Source: Pseudomonas sp. BGI-2 (lineage in GTDB: Bacteria > Pseudomonadota > Gammaproteobacteria > Pseudomonadales > Pseudomonadaceae). Taken from it: a stretch of DNA of 60,039 nucleotides. The stretch is taken from positions 1 through 60,039 of the forward strand of contig NZ_SISB01000044.1 in assembly GCF_004310295.1 (NCBI RefSeq), in the 5' to 3' direction. Positions 50,676 through 59,107 of the stretch are shown here, piece after piece. Both the position numbers and the translations under genes were made by a program. Below the pieces are notes generated by a model, which saw only the letters and a program-made list of their open reading frames with translations, did not search any database and was not told where the DNA came from. Numbering within the stretch: the first letter of the stretch is position 1; each line of letters opens with the position of its first letter.

Positions 50676-51173
50676 TCAATTCCTGAAGTAAAGCTCATCC
50701 AGTTGCCGTCTCCGAATCCGCAGATATTCCTCCCATACCTTTGGGAAATCTTCATCTTTAGTGAGGGGGAAAGTCAGATAAATGTACTTGCCTTTAACAC
50801 TTATATATTCGCGTGCACGTTTGAAGGCAGGTTGTTCGTACATCGAGATGCTTTCATCGTATCCGTCATGGCTGTGGGAGATGCTAACCCTGTGCGGAGC
50901 GATCATGCCTCGCGCAAAATCAATTACCCAGCCTTGATCCAGCCCAGTGCTCAAATAGCCGTAAACGCCATCGTTTGAGAGCCGGATACATGATTTTGCC
51001 TGAGCACCATCGTCGTCGTTCACAACAATGATCTTGTCTCTGAAGTACTGGATGCTTCGCTGATCCGGTCCTTGCAAAACCAAATTCCAGCCTTCAGCTG
51101 ACATGCGAAATTCGCCTTGATTTTCGAATTCTGCAACCCACCCGTTTGAAAGACCGATCTGGTGTTTATTCAC
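50676..51173 (-). CDS. Hypothetical protein, possible immunity protein (165 aa)
   Basis: A 165-residue protein starting with GTG at 51173, preceded by AGGA. It has no recognisable domain; the sequence shows strand-rich segments (SNGWVAEFENQGEFRMSAEG; YGYLSTGLDQGWVIDFARGM) and a charged C-terminal helix. Lower GC than the flanking chromosome and its place next to other immunity-like genes of the Rhs island suggest an immunity or accessory role, which is inference from context alone. Confidence 0.6.
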   Translation of the reverse strand: MNKHQIGLSNGWVAEFENQGEFRMSAEGWNLVLQGPDQRSIQYFRDKIIVVNDDDGAQAKSCIRLSNDGVYGYLSTGLDQGWVIDFARGMIAPHRVSISHSHDGYDESISMYEQPAFKRAREYISVKGKYIYLTFPLTKDEDFPKVWEEYLRIRRRQLDELYFRN

Positions 51174-51231
51174 GAGAGATCCTGCTTGTTTGATTGATTG
51201 ATAGGTAGACGTTCTGCAAGTGGCGACTGTC

Positions 51232-51555
51232 TCACTTTTCCTGCTTTTTCTGCTTTTCGGAATTTTGTCGTTTTGTGGGGCACAGACAGTCAGAGAGCCA
51301 AGTCAGACATTGGGCTACCTTATCGGCATCGTCCATCCAGGCCGATTCTTTCTTATCCAGCTCCGTAAATGCATCGACTGCACTCGCTCGATAAAACATC
51401 ATCCAACCTTCGCGTCCTTCATTGACGATCAGGTAGGTAGTTCCTTGACTTTCGACATTCAGCGACCAACAGCCGAAAAATGCGCGCTGGTCCGAGAATT
51501 CGATGACGGAGAACCCGGCACGCTTAATCGCATTTTGCAGATCGGCAAAAGGCAT
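51232..51555 (-). CDS. Hypothetical protein, possible immunity protein (107 aa)
   Basis: The ATG at 51555 has AGGAG six bases upstream. The protein is cytoplasmic-looking, with FADLQNAIKRAGFSVIEF, FFGCWSLNVESQGTTYLIVN and a helical, basic end rich in lysine and glutamine. I recognise no family. It is co-directional with the neighbouring small genes and separated by 58 bases from the GTG gene downstream, so it may be part of the immunity array. Confidence 0.6.
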   Translation of the reverse strand: MPFADLQNAIKRAGFSVIEFSDQRAFFGCWSLNVESQGTTYLIVNEGREGWMMFYRASAVDAFTELDKKESAWMDDADKVAQCLTWLSDCLCPTKRQNSEKQKKQEK

Positions 51556-51629
51556 CGGTAGACTCCTGTCATGTGTGAACCATTTGAGACCCTGATTATG
51601 GATTTTTTCTTTTTTGAGTTTTTCAGAGC

Positions 51630-51893
51630 TTATTTAGCCTCTCCGCGATCTGTGCCGGGCGCAAAGATGAGCAGGTAATCGACTTTCCGGTTCCTGCAGA
51701 GCTTAACAAATTCTAAAGCTGCAGTTGGATCAGACATGTAGAGATCATAAGCAACTCTATCTATTCGATAGTACTCTTCGTAATCCACCAGGCGACTGCT
51801 GACGGGTATCGAGACATAGGGCTTTCCAGTTTCCAGTTCTATACCAATAGAGAAGCGCTCGGTAATGCTTGTTAGCGTGTCATAGAATTTCAT
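51630..51893 (-). CDS. CdiI-like immunity protein (87 aa)
   Basis: MKFYDTLTSITERFSIGIEL begins an 87-residue protein that continues with PYVSIPVSSRLVDYEEYYRI, a pattern I associate with small immunity proteins of contact-dependent toxin systems, and ends in CRNRKVDYLLIFAPGTDRGE. The start at 51893 directly follows the stop of the upstream gene, with AGAGAAAAA before it. The longer overlapping frame to 52046 is rejected because it lies inside the neighbour. No matching toxin tip is visible, so this is an orphan. The family match is from memory, not a search. Confidence 0.65.
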   Translation of the reverse strand: MKFYDTLTSITERFSIGIELETGKPYVSIPVSSRLVDYEEYYRIDRVAYDLYMSDPTAALEFVKLCRNRKVDYLLIFAPGTDRGEAK

Positions 51894-51900
51894 TTTTTCT

Positions 51901-52371
51901 CTAAAGGTTCGCGATATCGCTAGGGCCGCCATCATTAATAAGCTTTGATAGTCTCCAGCTGTAAAGCTCAATGTCCTGCGCATTCGTCGTTTTATTTCTT
52001 TCTTGATGCAGAAATTCCATGCATTTAGATATTGTCCGCTTTTCATTGCTAGACATATCCAGAATTAGGTCATACCCATTTGCAGATAAGGCTAGGTCCT
52101 TTTTTCGCATATAGTAATAGCAGCCTATATTTTCGAGAAGGTCGTTTGCGTCCTCTAGACTGTTTTTTACGGTAATTACGTATTTTTCGAACGCGCCTTT
52201 TAGAATTTGTACGGGATCTTTTTGTGTCTCGAGAAAGCCGCAAAGCCCTTGCCAGTTGATGATGTGTAGTTGATTGCCCCAGTCAGGACCTCTTGTGAAA
52301 TAGATGCCGGATACTCTGAAGTAGTCTGGGAATTCGACTCTGTTTAGCGCTTTCTCAAAATTGCTGATCAT
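51901..52371 (-). CDS. Orphan immunity-like protein, three-copy family, copy 1 (156 aa)
   Basis: A 156-residue protein from the ATG at 52371 (a GTG at 52386 is possible). It shares with copies 2 and 3 the motif pattern YF-R-G-x-Y-F-x-R-x-x-DWG-x-x-L, followed by NWQGLC, EDA-x-x-LL-x-N-I, and SANGYDLI. AT-rich codons mark it as acquired. No family name is recognised. Three co-directional paralogues beside an Rhs gene suggest immunity proteins for a set of related toxins, which is inferred. Confidence 0.7.
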   Translation of the reverse strand: MISNFEKALNRVEFPDYFRVSGIYFTRGPDWGNQLHIINWQGLCGFLETQKDPVQILKGAFEKYVITVKNSLEDANDLLENIGCYYYMRKKDLALSANGYDLILDMSSNEKRTISKCMEFLHQERNKTTNAQDIELYSWRLSKLINDGGPSDIANL

Positions 52372-52452
52372 TGAAGATGTTCCCACTCATAAAAATTGGC
52401 TTCGGTTAAAGAGGGGGCTGATTTTAAAAAAAAGGGAGCGGCTTTCTGTCAT

Positions 52453-52923
52453 TTAAAGATTTTCAAGATCAATGGTGCAGTCTTTGTTTTTTAGTTTTTG
52501 AAGTCGTTGTTCGAATGAAAGCATCTGTAAGTCTTTAGTTTTTTTATCGTGTTCTTTTCTTAAGAGTCTAAATAGGCGGCCAATATTTTCTTTGCTTTTG
52601 TTGTCGAGACTCTTGATTAGGTCGTAGTTGTCGGCGGATAGAAATGGGTATTTTTGTCTTGTTATGTAATATGCTGTTATGTTGGAAAGTAGACCTTCAG
52701 CGTCTTCGTAGTTTTCATTGAGGTGTCTCGCGTACTCTTCAAATATAGTCGTCAATAAGCCCTGCGCAGCTTTCTGGGTTTTAAGTACGCTGCACATTCC
52801 TGCCCAGTTGCCTACATATAGATGATCGCCCCAGTCGGATCCTCTAGCAAAGTAGATACCATTTCCTTTGAAAAAATCGGAAATTTCATGTTGATCTAAG
52901 GCAGTTTCGAACGTGGTTTTCAT
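52453..52923 (-). CDS. Orphan immunity-like protein, three-copy family, copy 2 (156 aa)
   Basis: MKTTFETALDQHEISDFFKG opens a 156-residue protein equal in length to copies 1 and 3. It carries the shared GIYFARGSDWGDHLYVGNW segment, EDAEGLLSNI and SADNYDLIKSL. The start at 52923 was chosen by alignment with copy 1; an in-frame extension to 53040 adds an unconserved leader. The C-terminal half is lysine-rich and helical. Function is unknown; immunity is inferred from context. Confidence 0.7.
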   Translation of the reverse strand: MKTTFETALDQHEISDFFKGNGIYFARGSDWGDHLYVGNWAGMCSVLKTQKAAQGLLTTIFEEYARHLNENYEDAEGLLSNITAYYITRQKYPFLSADNYDLIKSLDNKSKENIGRLFRLLRKEHDKKTKDLQMLSFEQRLQKLKNKDCTIDLENL

Positions 52924-53083
52924 TGGGTTTATTTTCCGCCCGTCTAAGTTTTTCAACAACGTCCCCACCCGCCTGTCATGGGTGATACTCTCTGATCCAA
53001 TTAAAGCTATTTCTTTTGGTTCGCGTTTGGTTGTCTCCAAAAAAATAGCAGATGGCCTCCAATTTCCCTCGCTGCTTTACGTT

Positions 53084-53554
53084 CTACAGTTTTTCTAAGT
53101 CAACTTTACAGCCATTTGTTTTGATTTCAGACAGGAATTGATCGAGACTTATCACGGGTTTGCCGGCGTTTTTTTTGGCGTACTCACTACGAAATATTTT
53201 AAATAGATCTCCGATTATTTTTTTGTTTGGTTCGTTAAGGTTTGATACCAAATCAAAACCATCGGCGGACATGAAAGGTGTGTCTTTTCGCATTGAGTAG
53301 TAGCAACTGATGTTTAGTAGTAACGAGTCCGCATCTTCATAGGTATTTTTCAGCGATATTAAGTATTTACTGAATACTTCAAGCAGTATTTCATTTGGGT
53401 TGTCTTTCAGTTTAAGGTGCCCGCAGAGCCCCTGCCAGTTGTTGATGTAGAGGTGGTCTCCCCAGTCAAGATCTCGGGAAAAATATTGCCCTTGACCTTT
53501 GAAGAACTCTGCCGGCTCGTTGTTTTCCAGCGCGATCTGAAATTTAGTTTTTAT
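53084..53554 (-). pseudogene. Orphan immunity-like gene, copy 3, start codon ATA
   Basis: Aligned to copies 1 and 2, this is an uninterrupted 156-codon frame ending at 53084, but the codon in the start position (53554-53552) is ATA, not ATG. The product would begin IKTKFQIALENNEPAEFFKG and has the family motifs (DLDWGDHLYINNWQGLCG; EDADSLLLNISCYY; SADGFDLVSNL). No ATG, GTG or TTG occurs in frame until the MRKD codon at 53293. Either the gene lost its start by one base change, or it uses a rare start. Just upstream is a run of seven G (53561-53567). Confidence 0.75.
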
Positions 53555-53560
53555 TGGAGT

Positions 53561-53567
53561 CCCCCCC
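53561..53567 (-). other. Seven-G tract before copy 3
   Basis: On the coding strand, an ATG begins about 32 bases upstream of the ATA codon, followed by six codons and then this run of seven G. With six or nine G the ATG would be in frame with the immunity-like gene; with seven it is not. This could be a slippage-prone tract, or simple decay at a recombination junction. No convincing ribosome binding site precedes that ATG. Confidence 0.4.
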
Positions 53568-53644
53568 AGTCCTAAAATTGGTCATAAGGGACGGATTTAT
53601 TTTCTGTAATGAACATAAAACCGTCTATTTTTTTGTCCGATTTT

Positions 53645-53980
53645 TTATAGTTTCATGAAGCTGTCGTATTCGTTGTAATGTTTTATTGCTCTTAATATTT
53701 CTTCGTTTGTTACTGATGCTTTTTGCTTAAGTGCGTTGAACGTCACGTCCTCTAAAAGCTCATCGGTAAACCAAAATTCTAGATTTTTTTGAGTGATGCT
53801 CTCTGGGAATATTTCTTCGTCGTCATCGGTGATCTCTGAGTACTCATCAATTGAGCATTCGGTTTCCAGCGTTGCCTGGTCCGAGGACCCTCTTCCATAA
53901 ACGCAATAGGTAAGGGTTTTTTTCTGTGTTTTTAAAAAGTCAATTAGCTCGGATAGTTTTATGGTTTGATTGTGTTGCAT
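53645..53980 (-). CDS. Probable immunity protein of the Rhs WHH nuclease tip (111 aa)
   Basis: A small acidic 111-residue protein (ITDDDEEIFPES in the middle) beginning MQHNQTIKLSELIDFLKTQK, with TTGGAG eight bases before its ATG. It lies 14 bases after the stop of the Rhs toxin tip in the same direction, the usual place for the cognate immunity gene. The acidic character fits binding a basic nuclease. I do not recognise the family with certainty. Cognate immunity is inferred from position. Confidence 0.75.
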   Translation of the reverse strand: MQHNQTIKLSELIDFLKTQKKTLTYCVYGRGSSDQATLETECSIDEYSEITDDDEEIFPESITQKNLEFWFTDELLEDVTFNALKQKASVTNEEILRAIKHYNEYDSFMKL

Positions 53981-53994
53981 GGTTCAAACTCCAA

Positions 53995-54714
53995 TTATTC
54001 CGTTTTAATTTTACCTTCGCGGCCTTCTTTACCACCACCCCAGATGTCCCGTCCACCTTTTCCTGTGGGGTGGTATACAGAGTGTTCGCCAGCATGGTCT
54101 GCTCTGTGGACAAGTTGCAATAATCCAGGTTTTTCGTTGTGGTGCCAAGTATAGCCCGTTGGACTGGAACCCATGTTGCGCTTTGGGTCTTCTACCCAAG
54201 TCTTTAGATCAGGGTTTCGGCGATACATATTTTTCCGAAATGCTGGATCGTCGTTCAGTTTTTTGATGAGATCTTTGTTAGCCCTGTTGAACTGTACCTT
54301 GTCACTCTTTAAATATAGGTTTTCAGGGACTTTATAATTGTGAAAAGAGTTAAATTGATGGGCTTTCCTATCTGCTTCAGGAGCATCAGGTTGGCCTTCG
54401 TCGACAGCCGCTTTCTTTGTTGAGTTTTCACCCCCAAGATCAGGCTTGCAACTATCGGCTCCCGGACAATTATCCAACCCCAACGGATCCACCCACCCCG
54501 TAGGGTTAGGCACGTACTGGTAGTTGTTCAACCCACCCGCAAGCTTGATCGGATCCGGCGTCAGATACCGTCCAGTGCCCGGATTGTAGTAGCGATGCCG
54601 GTTGTAATGTAAGCCCGTTTCCCCATCGAAGTACTGACCCTGGAAGCGCAGCGGGTTGTCGATTTCGGCAATGTCGAGGGTGGCGAGGTTGCCGTAGGCG
54701 CGGTATTTCGCCGA
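53995..54714 (-). pseudogene. Rhs C-terminal segment with WHH/HNH nuclease tip, after in-frame stop
   Basis: This 239-codon frame is continuous and in the same frame as the Rhs core upstream, from which it is separated by one TGA at 54717-54715. It holds the end of the core (FQGQYFDGETGLHYNRHRYY; PGTGRYLTPDP) and the junction motif WVDPLGLD. A toxin of about 150 residues follows, with TWHHNEKPGLLQLVHRADHA, EHSVYHPTGKGGRDIW, the WHH/HNH nuclease signature. No strong independent start is visible. The catalytic residues are intact, so only the stop prevents a full-length product. Confidence 0.8.
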
Positions 54715-57700
54715 TCACATGATCTGGCCGCTGTAGTCGGTGAGTTCCTGCGGGGTGCCGAGGTGGTCGAGTTGGTAGTAGAACGGTTCGGCTTTGAGCG
54801 GGCCTTCGCCATCAAGCATGGCCAATGGGCGGAAAGTGCCCGGTTCGTAGATGTAGCTGCGATAGCGGTTGTCGGCGCTTTCGGCGATGAGGCGTTCGCC
54901 TTGCCACAGGAACTGCGTGGTGTGGCCATCGATGGTTTTGGCGATGCGGCGGCCAAAGGCGTCGTATTTGTAGGTTGCATTACTGCCGCCGGGGAGGCTG
55001 ACGCCGATCAGGCGGTGTTGGCAGTCGTAACGGTATTCGGTGACGAGTTTCTGGCCGGTGCCTCGACGTTCGCGCGCCAGGTTGCCGTAGGCGTCGTAGT
55101 CGTAGTGGCGGTCGCCTTGCATGAGCAGGCGATTGCCTTTGACGTTGGCTAGGTTAGCGGTTGGCTGGTCGCCCTGGCCCAGGAGGTTGCCCGCCGGGTC
55201 GTGGGCAAAGCTTTCCGGGGTGCTGCCACGGACGTTGATCAGTCGGTCGAGCGGATCGTAGTGGTAGCTGCGATTGCCTTTGCGGCTGTCGTCGATGCCC
55301 GCAAGGTTGCCATTGGCGTCGTAGGCGTAGCGCCGCTGGAACAGGTTGCGATCTTGCTGACCCACCGTGTGGGCTTGCAGTCGGCCTTGTTCGTCGTACT
55401 GGTACTGGCTGAGCAGCAGGCCTTGTTGACGTTGATGCTCGCGGCCGGCGCTGAACTGGTGAGTGGTCAGGCGCGAGCCGTTGAGGTCGATGCTGCTCAG
55501 GCGACCGCCGGATTGATGGCGGTAGTCGAGTTTGCTGCCGTCGGGGAGGCGGCAATGGCTCAGTTGGCCGAGTTTGTCGTACTCGTAACGCGTGGTGCCC
55601 CAACCCTGGTGTTCGGTGATCAGGCGGTCTTGCAGATCGTATTCGTAGGCGAGAGGCCAGTGGCCGTCGTCGACATTTACCAGGCGACCCAGTGCGTCGT
55701 AGCTGTAGTGAATTTCTTCGCCATCTGCCAGGGTTTTTACCAGTAAGCGGCCAGCGGCGTCGCGCTGGTACTCGGTAACCAGTTCGCTGCCGTCGTCGCC
55801 AAATTCGGTTTTCTTCAGCAATTGGCCGTTGAGATCGTATTCGTAGGCGGTGCGGCGACCGTCGAAGCCGGTTTCCTGCTGGATCAGACCGTTAGGGTAG
55901 TAATCGAGGTGGTAGTGCTCGCCACGTTCGTTCTCGATCTCGCTGAGCAACAGGCGCGAGTTGTCGTAGCGGTAACGCAGTTGGCTGCCGTCCGGGTTGA
56001 TGCGGCGGCTGACCAGATGCAGGTTATCCGCATATTCGTAGCGGGTGACGCGGCCCAGTTCATCGCGCTCGGTGGTGACTTTGCCGTAAGCGTTATAGGT
56101 GAACGCACGGGTTGCACCGCCGGGCAGGGTGATTTGTGCGAGGCGGTTCGCCGCGTCCCATTGATAGTGGGTGATCGCGCCGCTTTCATCCTGCCGCGTG
56201 ATCTGTCGGCCCAGCGCGTCGTAGCGATACTTTCGCTGGCCGCCGTCGGGCAGCTGTTCTTCGAGCAGTTGACCGAGGTTGTTCCAGCCCAATTGATGGC
56301 GGCTGCCATCAGGATGCCGGATCTCCAACAGACGACCCTGGCGGTTGTAGCTGTAGTGGGTCGAGTTGCCGTCCGGGTCGATCTGTTCGGTGATGTCGCC
56401 CTGATCATTACGCCAATAGGTCCAGGTTGCCGGACCACGGTTCACTACACGGACAAACCCGTGGTAGTACTCGTAAGTGGTGGGGGCGTCTTCCGGTGGA
56501 ATCACTGCGACCAGTCGGCCAGCTTCGTTGTACTGGTACTCGGTGACTGCGCCGAGCAGGTCTTTTTCGGCAATCAACCAGCCCTTGTCATCGTAGGCCT
56601 TGAGGTGTTCGGCACCATCCGGGTCAACCTTGGCGACCAGTCGGGCCTGATCGTCGTGGGTGTAGATTTCTTCGCTGCCGTCGGCGTTGGTAACCGTGAC
56701 GCTGCCCTTATCATCCCAGACGTAGTGCGCGTCCATCTGCGAGAAGCTCGCCCAGTGATGGATGCAGCGTGCCGACTTGCCTTCCTTTTCCCACTCCCAG
56801 TAGAAGCTCGCGCCACCAGCCAGTTGGCGCTCAAGAATGACGTTTTGATCGTTGTAGGCGTAGCGTTCTGACTCGCCCGCTGCGTTTCGGGCTTCGATCA
56901 GGCGGTTCTGGGCGTCATAGCCATAGGTGACCAGGGTCTGAACGGTGCTCCAGGCATCTTCCAGATTGTCCGCCGGGCTGAACTGCTGATAGTCGATGGC
57001 GACGATGTGCTTGCGGTCATAGCGCACGAGGAGGGCGCGACCGGCACCGTTATCGACACGCTTGATTCGCCCGTGGATGTCACGGGTAATGTGCAGGCGA
57101 TTGCCGTAATCGTCGCTGATGGCGATCAGCGTAGCGCCCTTGCTGTTGTAGCGGAAGTGGTAGAACTGTTTGCGTTCACCGGCCTGCGTGAGCACCAGCT
57201 CGGAAGGGTCGTCACCGATGAAAATAGCCGCTTCCGAGAGGCTGTTGGTGATCGCCGGACGCTGCACGCTTGGCAGCGGGAACGTGGTGACACGGTTCTC
57301 GTGGTCGGTCCAGATGACTTCGTCTTCGTGGATGTCGACGCGTTGGGCCAAAGCATGGCTCCAGCCGTAGCCGAGGCCGCAATCGATTTCTGCGGCGCTG
57401 GTGCGATAGAGGCGCGTCCAGCTGAAGGGCAACAAACCACCGAGCTCGCCATCGGTCAGGGTCAGCAGCTCTTCGCCCGTGACCATCGATACGGGGCAAC
57501 CATTGGTGCAGGTTTTCTTGGCGCAGGTGGCGCTTTTATCGTCGGGTGTCTTCGACTGCGTCGAAACGTCGTCGACCTTTTCCTTGGGGGTGAGGGTGGT
57601 CTGTTTTTCTTTCTTGCCACGCGGAAACGAAGAAGCATCTTTCACTTCCTTCTTCGGCGTATCCGTTGTTTTCGGAACCTGACTTTTAGACCCGTTGGCG

Positions 57701-57969
57701 GCAGCCTCGTCGATTTTAATCGCCGCTGTTTTGGTCGGCTTCATTGGCACATTCTTGGCACTGGCAATCAACGGTTTCGACACTTCAGCGTGTGCCGGCA
57801 GGCTGTGTTTGCCGCTCAACGTCATCAGTTTCGCGGCCAGTTCTTCGAGGTACTTGATGGCTGTACCAGACTTGACGGTAGACAGGGCTTTGGTGCCCAC
57901 CCGCACAGCGATTCCCGCACCACCGGTGAGGCAAATACCCAGTATTACGTCGGTTCCGACCGCGATCAA
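54715..57969 (-). CDS. Rhs core protein, 5'-truncated and stopped before the tip
   Basis: A 1,084-codon frame with the polymorphic Rhs layout: a linker rich in lysine and threonine, CTNGCPVSMVTGEELLTLTD, then dozens of YD-type repeats (for example YRYDNSRLLLSEIENERGEH) and the end motif LDHLGTPQELTDYSGQIM, where the reading frame meets TGA instead of the expected TGG tryptophan codon. The N-terminal PAAR and transmembrane region is missing: the frame begins at a TTG in sequence that abuts an IS1182-type transposase fragment. It therefore looks like a displaced, promoterless Rhs core. The product, if made, would be non-secreted and tipless. Confidence 0.8.
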   Translation of the reverse strand: MIAVGTDVILGICLTGGAGIAVRVGTKALSTVKSGTAIKYLEELAAKLMTLSGKHSLPAHAEVSKPLIASAKNVPMKPTKTAAIKIDEAAANGSKSQVPKTTDTPKKEVKDASSFPRGKKEKQTTLTPKEKVDDVSTQSKTPDDKSATCAKKTCTNGCPVSMVTGEELLTLTDGELGGLLPFSWTRLYRTSAAEIDCGLGYGWSHALAQRVDIHEDEVIWTDHENRVTTFPLPSVQRPAITNSLSEAAIFIGDDPSELVLTQAGERKQFYHFRYNSKGATLIAISDDYGNRLHITRDIHGRIKRVDNGAGRALLVRYDRKHIVAIDYQQFSPADNLEDAWSTVQTLVTYGYDAQNRLIEARNAAGESERYAYNDQNVILERQLAGGASFYWEWEKEGKSARCIHHWASFSQMDAHYVWDDKGSVTVTNADGSEEIYTHDDQARLVAKVDPDGAEHLKAYDDKGWLIAEKDLLGAVTEYQYNEAGRLVAVIPPEDAPTTYEYYHGFVRVVNRGPATWTYWRNDQGDITEQIDPDGNSTHYSYNRQGRLLEIRHPDGSRHQLGWNNLGQLLEEQLPDGGQRKYRYDALGRQITRQDESGAITHYQWDAANRLAQITLPGGATRAFTYNAYGKVTTERDELGRVTRYEYADNLHLVSRRINPDGSQLRYRYDNSRLLLSEIENERGEHYHLDYYPNGLIQQETGFDGRRTAYEYDLNGQLLKKTEFGDDGSELVTEYQRDAAGRLLVKTLADGEEIHYSYDALGRLVNVDDGHWPLAYEYDLQDRLITEHQGWGTTRYEYDKLGQLSHCRLPDGSKLDYRHQSGGRLSSIDLNGSRLTTHQFSAGREHQRQQGLLLSQYQYDEQGRLQAHTVGQQDRNLFQRRYAYDANGNLAGIDDSRKGNRSYHYDPLDRLINVRGSTPESFAHDPAGNLLGQGDQPTANLANVKGNRLLMQGDRHYDYDAYGNLARERRGTGQKLVTEYRYDCQHRLIGVSLPGGSNATYKYDAFGRRIAKTIDGHTTQFLWQGERLIAESADNRYRSYIYEPGTFRPLAMLDGEGPLKAEPFYYQLDHLGTPQELTDYSGQIM

Positions 57970-58578
57970 CTCAGCTCGATGGCCAAGCAGGCCCGCGAGG
58001 CGATGGCGTCAGATTCGTTGTCGGTAGTGGCTGACCGAGGTTACTTCAAAAGCGAACAAATCCTGGCTTGTCACGATGCCGGCATCACCGCCTATGTGCC
58101 CAAGCCGATGACCTCGGGAGCCAAGGCTGACGGGCGTTTCAATAACGATGCTTTCATCTATGATGCGGCAAAAAACGAATACATTTGCCCGGCTGGAGAG
58201 GCGCTGATCTGGCACTATTCCTACGTTGAAAAAGGCCTGAAGTTGCACCGTTACTGGAGTTCGAAATGCCAGGGCTGCGCGTTGAAATTGCAGTGCACAC
58301 CGAGCACGGAACGACGAGTTCGACACTGGGAGCATGAAGCCGTATTGGAGGAAATGCAGCTTCGGCTGAGCAAAGCACCAGAGATGATGCGAGTCCGAAA
58401 ACGAACTGTTGAGCATCCCTTCGGGACGCTCAAGCAATGGATGGGGGCGACGCATTTTCTGACGCGAAAGCTCAATGGGGTGAGTGCCGAGATGAGCCTG
58501 AATGTGCTCGCCTACAATCTGAAGCGGGTCATGAAAATAATCGGCACCACTGGCTTGATGAAAGCGTTAACGGCGTAA
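57970..58578 (+). pseudogene. IS1182-family transposase, C-terminal fragment
   Basis: The plus strand encodes SSMAKQAREAM, VVADRGYFKSEQILACHDAG, AYVPKPMTSGAKADG, AKNEYICPAGEALIWHY, KCQGCALKLQC and RTVEHPFGTLKQWMGATHFL with NVLAYNLKRVMKIIG, the later DDE-domain motifs of IS1182-type transposases. The first part of the transposase is absent; the fragment begins at the junction with the truncated Rhs gene on the other strand. IS-mediated deletion of the Rhs 5' end is the simplest reading. Confidence 0.85.
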
Positions 58579-59107
58579 AACCCGGTCTTTTTATCCCATC
58601 CAAAGAGCCTTAAAAGGCAGCTGAACGGGTTTAACGGTTCCCGAAAACATCATGGCCTTGATCGGTTTGCGGAACCTGAGCGCGGTTTCCAGGTGCCGAT
58701 GTAGAAACCCCAATCTGACGTTTTTACACGCTCTGGGCCAGAAGCAGACCATCAAAGGCGTTTATACAGCTACGAGTTATTGCTGCGACGCCATGGTGCA
58801 CTTTTCAAGCGTCTCGTTTCTATCGAGACACAGTTTGTAGTGGTCTATGTCCGTAGGAGTGTACTGCTTCTCGGCCCTTGCCATTTAAGGTCGGAAGGTG
58901 AGTTTACGACTTAGCTCAAAAAGCGGTCCCTTACCATTTTGTCTTAAGTAGTGCAACTGAAGCTGTTGAGGAACCGCATCCTTCATTATGTAATGATGCG
59001 CCGCCTTCTTTCGCTCTATCCAAATTCGACATGCCTTTAAACGAAAGAAGAAACCCTTTAGCCTTGACTGGAGACCGGCTAATGGGTGTCCCGTTTCATT
59101 AGGGTTT
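58579..59107. other. IS-flanking non-coding stretch
   Basis: These 529 bases hold no convincing gene. The first part continues downstream of the transposase stop and may be the IS end. The rest is AT-balanced with only short frames on either strand. No tRNA or attachment-site-like repeat was recognised. Confidence 0.5.

Noticed and set aside
54715..54717. Selenocysteine at the Rhs TGA
   Set aside because: The family has tryptophan at this position, no SECIS-like hairpin was seen directly after the codon, and selenocysteine would have no role in an Rhs shell.
57007..57969. Long plus-strand frame leading into the transposase
   Set aside because: Everything before about 57970 is antisense to the Rhs core; only the C-terminal part matches a transposase.
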